From NCBI GenBank assembly GCA_965120415.1, contig CBCPNA010000030.1:1-30242 (forward strand): a stretch of DNA of 30,242 nt, given 5' to 3'. Under the pieces are notes generated by a model. It ran no database searches. It was not told where the DNA came from and saw only the letters and a program-made list of their open reading frames with translations. Shown here piece after piece: positions 16,223-22,707 of the stretch (the first letter of the stretch is position 1; every line of letters begins with the position of its first letter). The position numbers and the translations under genes are program-made. The stretch comes from CBCPNA01 sp965120415. GTDB taxonomy: Bacteria; Bacillota; Clostridia; Lachnospirales; CAG-274.

Positions 16223-17284
16223 TTATTCTAAGTCCTTTCTAAGAGATAATATTTCTAGCTCTCTAAGCATTTTAAAATCTAAGTTTGGCTGGTCATAGTT
16301 GTTAAATTTGGTTGGTACAGAAGGACTATTTGCTTTAGCTTTTTTGATTAGTTTATTATTAATTGTTTTATTTTCTTCATGATATTTTTTAAATAATTCT
16401 TCTGCTTTAGCTATTGTTTTAACTCCTTCTTTTTTAAAGTTTTCCATTATTTTGTTTATGTAGCCAAAATTAGGGGTACCAACTTTCATAACAGCATCTT
16501 TGCAAGCAAATTCTACAACATCTAGAGGTATTTTAAAATCAATTAGCCATCTTTTTATACATTTAAGCTGGTTATCTATAGGTTTTCTATTATAATAGCC
16601 AAGCGCATTCATTATTACTTTGCTATCGTTATCAGTCATGTTTATATAATCTTCCACCTTTTCTATAGAATCTATGTCGTTTTCAAGCCAGTCTATCGCA
16701 ACCTTTTCTATATATCTAAATTTAGTTTTGCCTTTATCTTTACAATATGTTAAAAGCGCTGCAAAAACTTCTTTATTTATTCCATAAAATTCAATCAAAT
16801 CGGCTATTTTGCACCTATCGTCATGTGTTAAAGTTGTGGCTAGCTTGTTTTCTGCTATTCTAAAATAGTCTATAATTTTTTTATTTTCTATTTTATTTTT
16901 TATATTATCTATGTTATCTTCTATATTTTCTATAATATTTTCTAATTTATCTTTTTGTTTTATATTTTCTGTATTAGTTTGAGCAAAATTATTTTTTGTA
17001 AGATTATTATTAAAAAATGTTATATTTAATGTATCTTCATCTTGTGTAAATTTAAGCAAATTTTCATTTTGCCAATAATTTAAGCATTTTATTATATCCG
17101 ATGCTAATATATCGAGCTTTTCAGCGGCTAAAGAAAGCAGTATTTCTTCTTTATTTATATATTTTTTTAATAAATATATATATATAATAACATATAAGGG
17201 GTTAGCCTTTGGCATATCTTCTTCTATAAAGCTATTTGTGATAGGGATAAAAGGAAAATACCCAAAAACGCTATTATCAGACAT
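16223..17284 (-). CDS. DnaD/DnaB-like replication initiation protein
   Basis: A 353-aa primosomal protein. Residues 1-95 resemble the winged-helix DDBH1 domain (begins GYFPFIPITNSFIEEDMPKA). Residues 110-135 are Asn/Glu/Ile-rich and low in complexity. Two DDBH2-type repeats follow: about 138-215, with TKFRYIEKVAIDWLEND, and about 225-300, with PNFGYINKIMENFKKEGVKT. Both carry the conserved F-x-YI pattern that precedes W/F and a glycine. Such proteins help DnaI deliver the helicase at origins. AGAGG lies before the ATG. The tight coupling to dnaI supports the assignment, and it has its own promoter upstream. Confidence 0.88.
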   Translation of the reverse strand: MSDNSVFGYFPFIPITNSFIEEDMPKANPLYVIIYIYLLKKYINKEEILLSLAAEKLDILASDIIKCLNYWQNENLLKFTQDEDTLNITFFNNNLTKNNFAQTNTENIKQKDKLENIIENIEDNIDNIKNKIENKKIIDYFRIAENKLATTLTHDDRCKIADLIEFYGINKEVFAALLTYCKDKGKTKFRYIEKVAIDWLENDIDSIEKVEDYINMTDNDSKVIMNALGYYNRKPIDNQLKCIKRWLIDFKIPLDVVEFACKDAVMKVGTPNFGYINKIMENFKKEGVKTIAKAEELFKKYHEENKTINNKLIKKAKANSPSVPTKFNNYDQPNLDFKMLRELEILSLRKDLE

Positions 17285-17316
17285 AAAATCAACCTCTCAC
17301 TTTTATTACTAAAAAT

Positions 17317-17345
17317 ATGATAGCATAAACACACTTTTTTTTCAA
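17317..17345 (-). promoter_or_regulatory. Promoter of the DnaD-DnaI operon
   Basis: On the - strand TTGAAA (17345-17340), a 17-nt spacer and TATCAT (17322-17317), about 33 nt before the DnaD-like start codon. Confidence 0.65.
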
Positions 17346-17443
17346 GCAGAACAAAAATATTTAATATTTTTTTTATAGACAGGCAACATATTATTTTTTT
17401 TGCATAATATTAAATATAACTTTTTTAAGGGGGATTTTTTCCT

Positions 17444-17626
17444 ATGAATAATAATGTTGGAGTAACAAATACTTTTGGTTTTGGCGGTGAAAGCCTTATT
17501 TTAATCTTATTCTTATTATTATTTTTATCTCCAGGAGCTATAGGTGGATGTGGTAACGATAGCTTTTTAATCTTAATTTTATTCTTATTAATACTTATGC
17601 CTAATTTTAACAGAGGAGTATGCTAA
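17444..17626 (+). CDS. Small hydrophobic protein with duplicated segment
   Basis: A 60-aa protein I do not recognise by name. Two near-repeats, SLILILFLLLFLSPG (17-31) and SFLILILFLLILMPN (40-54), are separated by the Gly/Cys-rich hinge AIGGCGND; the N-terminus is Asn/Gly-rich and the last residue is Cys. It resembles short Gly/Cys-rich hydrophobic proteins common in spore formers (YjcZ-like and similar), which are often spore-associated, but that is inference. A GGGGG tract lies about 10 nt before the ATG, and a strong terminator follows directly, so it is a monocistronic small gene. Confidence 0.8.
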   Translation: MNNNVGVTNTFGFGGESLILILFLLLFLSPGAIGGCGNDSFLILILFLLILMPNFNRGVC

Positions 17627-17637
17627 TATACGTTTTT

Positions 17638-17672
17638 AAGAGGGTAGATAAAGTCTACCCTCTTTTATTTTT
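17638..17672 (+). terminator. Intrinsic terminator after the 60-aa gene
   Basis: A perfect 11-bp stem, AAGAGGGTAGA / TCTACCCTCTT, with a TAAAG loop, followed by TTATTTTT. Confidence 0.92.
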
Positions 17673-17858
17673 ATTATATAAAGGATATATAAAGTAAGGC
17701 TACTTTTTACATATACAAGGCAAAGCTTTATATTATAATTTTTAATTTTATATTAGTTTAGGCTAAGATTTTTTCTCAGCTTTTTTTATATTTTTTGTAT
17801 TAATTATTTAAATTTGATAAATAATATAAAATATTTTAATTTGATTGCATAAATTATA
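17673..17858 (+). other. Non-coding stretch upstream of adhE
   Basis: No ORF was seen. It contains an imperfect hairpin GGCTAAGA / TCTCAGC followed by TTTTTTT (about 17760-17788), which could be a second terminator or an attenuator. It lies upstream of the adhE promoter at 17859, so it is outside the adhE transcript unless another promoter exists further upstream. Confidence 0.4.
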
Positions 17859-17887
17859 TTGACAAATTAATAACAATGTCTTATAAT
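17859..17887 (+). promoter_or_regulatory. Consensus promoter of adhE
   Basis: A perfect housekeeping promoter: TTGACA (17859-17864), a 17-nt spacer and TATAAT (17882-17887). The predicted start of transcription is near 17894, inside the Rex-like operator. A perfect promoter that is blocked by a repressor fits a gene made at high level only under reducing conditions. Confidence 0.85.
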
Positions 17888-17891
17888 CTAG

Positions 17892-17909
17892 TTGTTAAAT
17901 AAATAACAT
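17892..17909. promoter_or_regulatory. Putative Rex operator of adhE
   Basis: TTGTTAAATAAATAACAT matches the clostridial Rex consensus TTGTTAANNNNTTAACAA at 12 of its 14 defined positions (the A for T at position 12 and the final T for A differ). It starts 4 nt after the -10 and covers the likely start of transcription. Rex is a redox-sensing repressor released by NADH, and adhE is a well-known Rex target in Clostridia. The site is seen; the regulator's action is inferred. Confidence 0.75.
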
Positions 17910-17958
17910 ACTTTTGCTTTATATATTTTTAATATTTTATATAATAGGAGGGCTTATT

Positions 17959-20580
17959 ATGGCAAAAAAACAAAATATAACTATTGTTAATGATATTAAT
18001 AGCTTAAAAATGCGTATAGAAGAATTAAAAAAGGCTCAGCAGATATTTTCTACCTATACACAAGAACAAGTTGATAAAATTTTTAAAGCTGCTGCTTTAG
18101 CCGCTAATAAAAATCGTATATATTTAGCTAAAAAAGCTGTTGAAGAAACAAAAATGGGTATTGTTGAAGATAAAGTAATAAAAAATCATTATGCATCTGA
18201 ATATATATATAATAAATATAAAAATGAAAAAACTTGTGGAGTGCTTAATGAAGATAAATCTTTTGGTACAAAAACTATAGCAGAGCCTATTGGGGTTATA
18301 GCTGCTGTTATCCCAACAACTAACCCAACTTCTACCGCTATTTTTAAAACATTAATATCCTTAAAAACAAGAAATGCTATTATTATAAGCCCTCATCCAC
18401 GTGCCAAAAAATGCACTATAGAGGCTGCTAAAATTGTGCTAGAGGCTGCTGTTAAAGCTGGTGCCCCAGAGGGCATTATAGGCTGGATAGATGAGCCTTC
18501 TATCGAGCTTACTAATGAGGTTATGGCATCTTCTGATATAATTTTAGCAACTGGTGGGCCTGCTATGGTTTTATCTGCATATTCTTCTGGGCGCCCTGCC
18601 CTTGGGGTTGGTGCTGGTAATGTACCTGCTATATTTGATGAAACAGCTGATATAAAAATGGCTGTTAATTCTGTTATTGTATCTAAAACATTTGATAATG
18701 GGGTTATATGTGCATCTGAACAATCTGTTATTATTCATGAAAATATTTATAAAGAAGTAAAGCAAGAGTTTGTAGATAGAGGTTGTTATATATTAAAAGA
18801 AGATGAAATACAAAAAGTTAGGGACACTATATTAATAAAAAAAGACGATAAACATATATTAAACGCTGATATAGTTGGGCAACCAGCTGTTAAAATATCA
18901 AAACTTGCTGGTATAAATGTACCTGATAATACAAAAATCTTGATAGGAGAAGTTACCTCTGTTGATATGTCTGAAGCTTTTGCTCATGAAAAGCTATCAC
19001 CTGTTTTGGCTATGTATAAATATAAAAATTTTGACGATGCACTTAAAATGGCTGATACATTGATTAAAGATGGTGGTTATGGACATACTTCTTCTATATA
19101 TATAGACACATTGATAGGTAAAGAAAGGCTAGAAAAGTTTACACATATGATGAAAACAGGGCGTATAGTCGTAAACACTCCATCGGCGCATGGTGGTATA
19201 GGTGACCTTTATAATTTTAACCTTGCACCATCTTTAACCCTTGGCTGTGGCTCTTGGGGAGGCAATTCTATTTCTGAAAATGTTGGTATTAAACATCTTA
19301 TAAATACTAAAGTTGTTGCAGAAAGGAGAGAAAATATGCTTTGGTTTAGGACTCCTCAAAAAGTTTATTTTAAAAAAGGGTGTTTGCCTGTTGCTCTTGA
19401 AGAATTAAAAGATACACTTGGCAAAAAGAGCGCTTTTATAGTTACAGATTCATTTTTATTTAAATCTGGGGTTACAAAAATGGTTACAGATAGGCTAGAT
19501 AAGATGGGTATTAAACATACTACATTTTTTGAAGTTGAGCCAGACCCAACTCTTGCATCGGCAAAAGCTGGAGCTAAAGCTATGAGTGCTTTTGAGCCTG
19601 ATTGCATAATAGCTATAGGAGGAGGCTCTGCTATGGATGCTGCTAAAATAATGTGGGTTATGTATGAACATCCAGAAGTCGACTTTTTGAACATGGCTAT
19701 GAGGTTTATGGATATAAGAAAACGTATATATGAATTTCCTAAAATGGGAGAAAAAGCATATTTTATAGCTATACCAACATCTTCGGGCACTGGCTCTGAA
19801 GTTACCCCTTTTGCTGTTATAACAGATGAACAAACAGGAAGTAAGTATCCTTTAGCTGACTATGAGCTTTTGCCTAATATGGCTATTATTGATGCCGATT
19901 TAATGATGAGCCAGCCAAAAGGGCTAACAGCAGCTTCTGGTATAGATGCTTTAACCCACGCATTAGAAGCTTATGCATCTATCCTTGCAACAGATTATAC
20001 AGACGGCTTAGCGCTTAAAGCATTAAAAAATATATTTACATTTTTACCACGTGCTTACAATCAAGGAGAAACAGATATAGAGGCAAGGGTTAAAATGACT
20101 GATGCATCTACCCTTGCTGGTATGGCTTTTGCTAACTCCTTCCTTGGTATATGCCATTCTATGGCGCATAAATTAGGCGCTTATCACCATTTGCCACATG
20201 GAGTTGCTAATGCATTATTAATTACAGAAGTTATGAAATTTAATGCATCAGATGCTCCAACAAAAATGGGTACATTTTCTCAATACCATTATCCTAAAGC
20301 TATAGAAAGATATGCAGAAATTGCAGACTTTTTAGGTATTAAAGGTAGCTCTAATAAAGAAAAATTAGATAATTTGATAAAAGCTATAGAAGATTTAAAA
20401 GCAGAAATTGGTATAAAAAAATGTATTGCCGACTACAATATTTCAGAAAAAGATTTTCTTGAAAGACTTGACGACATGGTAGAAGAAGCTTTTGATGATC
20501 AATGTACTGGTGCTAACCCTCGCTATCCTCTAATGCAAGAAATGAAAGATATGTATTTAAAAGTTTATTATGGAAAGTAA
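17959..20580 (+). CDS. adhE: Bifunctional acetaldehyde-CoA/alcohol dehydrogenase AdhE
   Basis: An 873-aa fusion enzyme reducing acetyl-CoA to acetaldehyde and then to ethanol, using two NADH. The N-terminal aldehyde dehydrogenase domain (1 to about 440) has the catalytic cysteine in DNGVICASEQS (Cys251) and the PIGVIAAVIPTTNPT motif. The C-terminal iron-dependent alcohol dehydrogenase domain (about 450-873) has GGGSAMDAAK, IPTSSGTGSEVTPFAVI, ALTHALEAY and the iron-binding histidines in HSMAHKLGAYHHLPHG. Length matches the family (about 870-890). AGGAGG lies before the ATG at 17959. In E. coli AdhE assembles into spirosome filaments. Here it regenerates NAD+ during fermentation alongside the PFL encoded downstream, and can use acetaldehyde from DeoC. 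Confidence 0.97.
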   Translation: MAKKQNITIVNDINSLKMRIEELKKAQQIFSTYTQEQVDKIFKAAALAANKNRIYLAKKAVEETKMGIVEDKVIKNHYASEYIYNKYKNEKTCGVLNEDKSFGTKTIAEPIGVIAAVIPTTNPTSTAIFKTLISLKTRNAIIISPHPRAKKCTIEAAKIVLEAAVKAGAPEGIIGWIDEPSIELTNEVMASSDIILATGGPAMVLSAYSSGRPALGVGAGNVPAIFDETADIKMAVNSVIVSKTFDNGVICASEQSVIIHENIYKEVKQEFVDRGCYILKEDEIQKVRDTILIKKDDKHILNADIVGQPAVKISKLAGINVPDNTKILIGEVTSVDMSEAFAHEKLSPVLAMYKYKNFDDALKMADTLIKDGGYGHTSSIYIDTLIGKERLEKFTHMMKTGRIVVNTPSAHGGIGDLYNFNLAPSLTLGCGSWGGNSISENVGIKHLINTKVVAERRENMLWFRTPQKVYFKKGCLPVALEELKDTLGKKSAFIVTDSFLFKSGVTKMVTDRLDKMGIKHTTFFEVEPDPTLASAKAGAKAMSAFEPDCIIAIGGGSAMDAAKIMWVMYEHPEVDFLNMAMRFMDIRKRIYEFPKMGEKAYFIAIPTSSGTGSEVTPFAVITDEQTGSKYPLADYELLPNMAIIDADLMMSQPKGLTAASGIDALTHALEAYASILATDYTDGLALKALKNIFTFLPRAYNQGETDIEARVKMTDASTLAGMAFANSFLGICHSMAHKLGAYHHLPHGVANALLITEVMKFNASDAPTKMGTFSQYHYPKAIERYAEIADFLGIKGSSNKEKLDNLIKAIEDLKAEIGIKKCIADYNISEKDFLERLDDMVEEAFDDQCTGANPRYPLMQEMKDMYLKVYYGK

Positions 20581-20594
20581 AATGTTTAATAAAA

Positions 20595-20624
20595 AAGCCC
20601 ACTTGTATAGAAGTGGGTTTTTAT
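20595..20624 (+). terminator. Intrinsic terminator of adhE
   Basis: CCCACTT / AAGTGGG (7 bp, extended by flanking A-T pairs) with a GTATAG loop, followed by TTTTTATT. Confidence 0.9.
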
Positions 20625-20724
20625 TGTGCTTTACAATAAAAAATAAATAAGTTATAATAAAATATATTACTCATTTGTAATATTTATACTTTTTTAGTAA
20701 ATAGCTTTTTATCATAATAATTAT

Positions 20725-20753
20725 TTGCAGAAAAGTAATTTATAAACTATAAT
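20725..20753 (+). promoter_or_regulatory. Promoter of the DUF3644 gene
   Basis: TTGCAG (20725-20730), a 17-nt spacer and TATAAT (20748-20753), ending 18 nt before the start codon, so the leader would be only about 12 nt. The gap from adhE also holds a small hairpin, ATATTAC / GTAATAT, near 20665-20685. Confidence 0.6.
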
Positions 20754-20771
20754 AATTTTAACGGAGGAAAA

Positions 20772-21740
20772 ATGAATTTAATAAATAAACTTTTAGATAA
20801 ATCAAAGGAAGCTTTTGTAATGGCTATCGAAATTTATAACAAGCCAACTATAAAATATCGTGTAGAAGGATTTTCATTTTTTATATGTAATTCTTGGGAA
20901 TTAATGTTAAAGGCGTATTTAATAAATACTAGAGGCGAAACTAGCATATATTTTAAAGATAAACCAAATAGAACAATATCTTTAGAAAAATGTATTAAAG
21001 ATATATTTACAAATGATAAAGATCCTTTAAGATTAAATTTAGAAAAAATAATAGAATTAAGAAATACCAGTACACATTTTATAGTAGAAGAATATGAAAT
21101 GCTTTATGTGCCCTTATTTCAAGCTTGTGTATTTAATTTTGTTGAAAAGATGGAAAAATTTCATTCTATTAACATGGAAGAGATTATTTCATATAATTTT
21201 ATAAATTTAAGTGCTAATATGTCATATTTTGATGAAGAAATAATACGAGGAAAATATTCAATAGAAATAGCAAATAATTTAATAAATAATAAAAATATTA
21301 TTGAAAAATTAAATGCAGAAAATAATCAAAATTTTTCAATAAAAATAGAGTTTAATCATTATATTACAAAAGATAAAGGTAAGGCAACATCTTTTGTAAA
21401 TATTGATAAAAATTCAAAAAATACAGCAATGATAATTAAAGAAGTACAAAACGTAAATAAAACTCATAAATACTCTACTAAAGAGTTTATTTCAAAAATA
21501 AATAATAGACTATCAAGAGCAAATATTGATTTAAAAATAAATAATTATCATTTCCAAAATTTAGTTAAATATTATAATTTAAAAGAACAACCTAAATTTT
21601 GTTTTAAACATGAAGTATCTAATAGATTTACTTATTCTCAACAAGCTATTGATTTTATATTTAACGAAATAAAAAAAGACCCCAAAAATATACTAGAGAA
21701 CATAAAAAATAAGCTAACCCAAGGGGCAAAGGAATTCTAA
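20772..21740 (+). CDS. DUF3644 family protein with HEPN-like RxxxxH motif
   Basis: A 322-aa cytosolic protein. The N-terminal half (residues 8 to about 135) fits DUF3644: AFVMAIEIYNKPTIKYRVEG, then FFICNSWELMLKAYLI. Within it ELRNTSTHFI gives Arg97-x4-His102, the pattern of HEPN ribonucleases. The C-terminal part (about 230-320) looks like a winged-helix region (EFISKINNRLSRANIDLKIN) and is lysine-rich. The biochemical role of the family is unsettled; HEPN-type proteins are often RNases in phage defence or toxin systems. It has its own promoter and a GGAGG site. It stands alone in an accessory region with no partner gene. Function is inferred only. Confidence 0.75.
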   Translation: MNLINKLLDKSKEAFVMAIEIYNKPTIKYRVEGFSFFICNSWELMLKAYLINTRGETSIYFKDKPNRTISLEKCIKDIFTNDKDPLRLNLEKIIELRNTSTHFIVEEYEMLYVPLFQACVFNFVEKMEKFHSINMEEIISYNFINLSANMSYFDEEIIRGKYSIEIANNLINNKNIIEKLNAENNQNFSIKIEFNHYITKDKGKATSFVNIDKNSKNTAMIIKEVQNVNKTHKYSTKEFISKINNRLSRANIDLKINNYHFQNLVKYYNLKEQPKFCFKHEVSNRFTYSQQAIDFIFNEIKKDPKNILENIKNKLTQGAKEF

Positions 21741-21746
21741 AGCAAA

Positions 21747-21773
21747 AAAAGCTCTACTCTCATTACGAGAACC
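21747..21773 (-). terminator. Possible - strand terminator in a GC-richer block
   Basis: On the - strand, GCTGGGTTCTCGTAATGAGA followed by GTAGAGC and a T7 run can fold with GCT/AGC and TCTC/GAGA pairs around an internal loop. It would terminate a transcript entering from the right, where no - strand gene is visible. It lies just after the DUF3644 stop codon. Confidence 0.35.
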
Positions 21774-21811
21774 CAGCCTTATCCATCGCAAGTTAACTTA
21801 TTTTTATAATA

Positions 21812-21951
21812 ACATTATATTCACTATATGTCAAGATTATTCTAAAATATTTTCAAACAAATAAAAGTCGCTCAAACGTCTTTTTTATTATTCTAAATCC
21901 CTTATTTTATAAGCTCTAAAAACTATTTTTATGTTAAAATAGGTATATATT
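21812..21951. repeat. Decayed second copy of the ligA 3' end and its terminator
   Basis: This segment matches 22560-22707 in the same orientation. Shared blocks include TGTCAAGATTATTCTAA, AAACGTCTTTTTTATTA, ATTTTATAAGCTCTAAAAAC and GTTAAAATAGGTATAT. In the downstream copy these last blocks encode the final LigA residues (ILTEEQFLELIK). Here the reading frame is broken and the terminator stem has decayed (AAAAGTCG in place of AAAAGACG). The two copies are about 750 bp apart and flank the 151-aa secreted-protein gene. Confidence 0.8.
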
Positions 21952-21971
21952 ATAAAATATCAAAAAATGAC

Positions 21972-22000
21972 TTGTATTTATCTTTTTATAATAATATAAT
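21972..22000 (+). promoter_or_regulatory. Promoter of the 151-aa secreted protein gene
   Basis: TTGTAT (21972-21977), a 17-nt spacer and TATAAT (21995-22000), 40 nt before the start codon. Confidence 0.6.
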
Positions 22001-22040
22001 AAGATTGTAATTTATTTAATATGATTGAGAGGAATTACTA

Positions 22041-22496
22041 ATGAAAATTTTTAAAAAGACTTTAATTCCTTTATGTGCAAGTGTAATGTTGTTAGCAATA
22101 CCTACTTTTGCTATAAATATTCAAACTACTGAAATAAAATCAAATACTGAAACAAATCTAGATAGCAAAGATTATAGTACATCCCTTTATGAAGTTTCTC
22201 ATACTTATAGTAATTTTGTATTATCAAGTGGTACTAGCCTTAATACTAATATTTCTTTAAGTAGTTCACAACCATATGGAAAGGCTCATTATTACAATTC
22301 ATCTGCCTATCCAGCAACAATGACTGTTTCAGGAGTGGAAACTATAACTATTGCTCCATATTCAAGTGGTTATATAATATGGAAAAAAAGTTCTACTAAA
22401 AAAACTTATAATGTTACTGTTACAGCAACTAGCGGTACTTTAAGTGGAAAATTTTCTTTAGCTAAAGCAGATGCTGAAGATCAATTTCAAAAGTAA
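22041..22496 (+). CDS. Secreted Ser/Thr-rich protein, unknown function
   Basis: I do not recognise this 151-aa protein. Residues 1-24 form a classical signal peptide: basic MKIFKK, hydrophobic TLIPLCASVMLLAIP, and a probable signal peptidase I site after TFA. The mature part is rich in Ser, Thr, Tyr and Asn and likely all-beta, with runs such as SGTSLNTNISLSSS and YNVTVTATSGTLSGKF. It has no lipobox, transmembrane anchor or sortase motif, so it is probably released or loosely wall-bound. GAGAGGAA lies before the ATG, and a promoter and terminator flank it. It sits between two copies of the ligA 3' end, which suggests it arrived with a duplication or insertion. Confidence 0.75.
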   Translation: MKIFKKTLIPLCASVMLLAIPTFAINIQTTEIKSNTETNLDSKDYSTSLYEVSHTYSNFVLSSGTSLNTNISLSSSQPYGKAHYYNSSAYPATMTVSGVETITIAPYSSGYIIWKKSSTKKTYNVTVTATSGTLSGKFSLAKADAEDQFQK

Positions 22497-22520
22497 TGTA
22501 AAGTAATATATTTTTAAATT

Positions 22521-22550
22521 TGATATTCTTGATAGAGTATCACATTTTTT
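22521..22550 (+). terminator. Intrinsic terminator after the 151-aa gene
   Basis: TGATATTC / GAGTATCA (8 bp, one wobble) with a TTGATA loop, followed by CATTTTTTT. Confidence 0.8.
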
Positions 22551-22559
22551 TAATTTTTA

Positions 22560-22707
22560 ACATATTCATTACATGTCAAGATTATTCTAAGATAAAGTTA
22601 TTTTTTATCTTTATATAAACAAAAAGACGTTTAAACGTCTTTTTTATTACCCTAAGGCTCCCTATTTTATAAGCTCTAAAAACTGCTCTTCTGTTAAAAT
22701 AGGTATA
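22560..22707. repeat. Intact copy of the repeat covering the ligA 3' end
   Basis: The partner of the repeat at 21812-21951. It covers the last 15 or so codons of ligA, its stop codon, the terminator and about 60 bp beyond. Direct repeats that include a gene's 3' end are what integration or recombination at that end leaves behind. Confidence 0.8.
22619..22647. terminator. Terminator of ligA, bidirectional
   Basis: AAAAAGACGT / ACGTCTTTTT is a perfect 10-bp stem with a TTAA loop, with A and T runs on either side. It lies 15-40 nt after the ligA stop codon on the - strand. Confidence 0.85.

Noticed and set aside
17381..17410. Sigma-E or sigma-K promoter before the 60-aa gene
   Set aside because: CATAATAT-like -10 and ATA-like -35 elements exist, but the spacing (12 nt) is too short for sigma-E and no sigma-K -35 was found.
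21747..22650. CRISPR array or phage att site with integrase
   Set aside because: There are only two copies of the repeat, far apart and diverged, and no cas or recombinase gene is present in the window.
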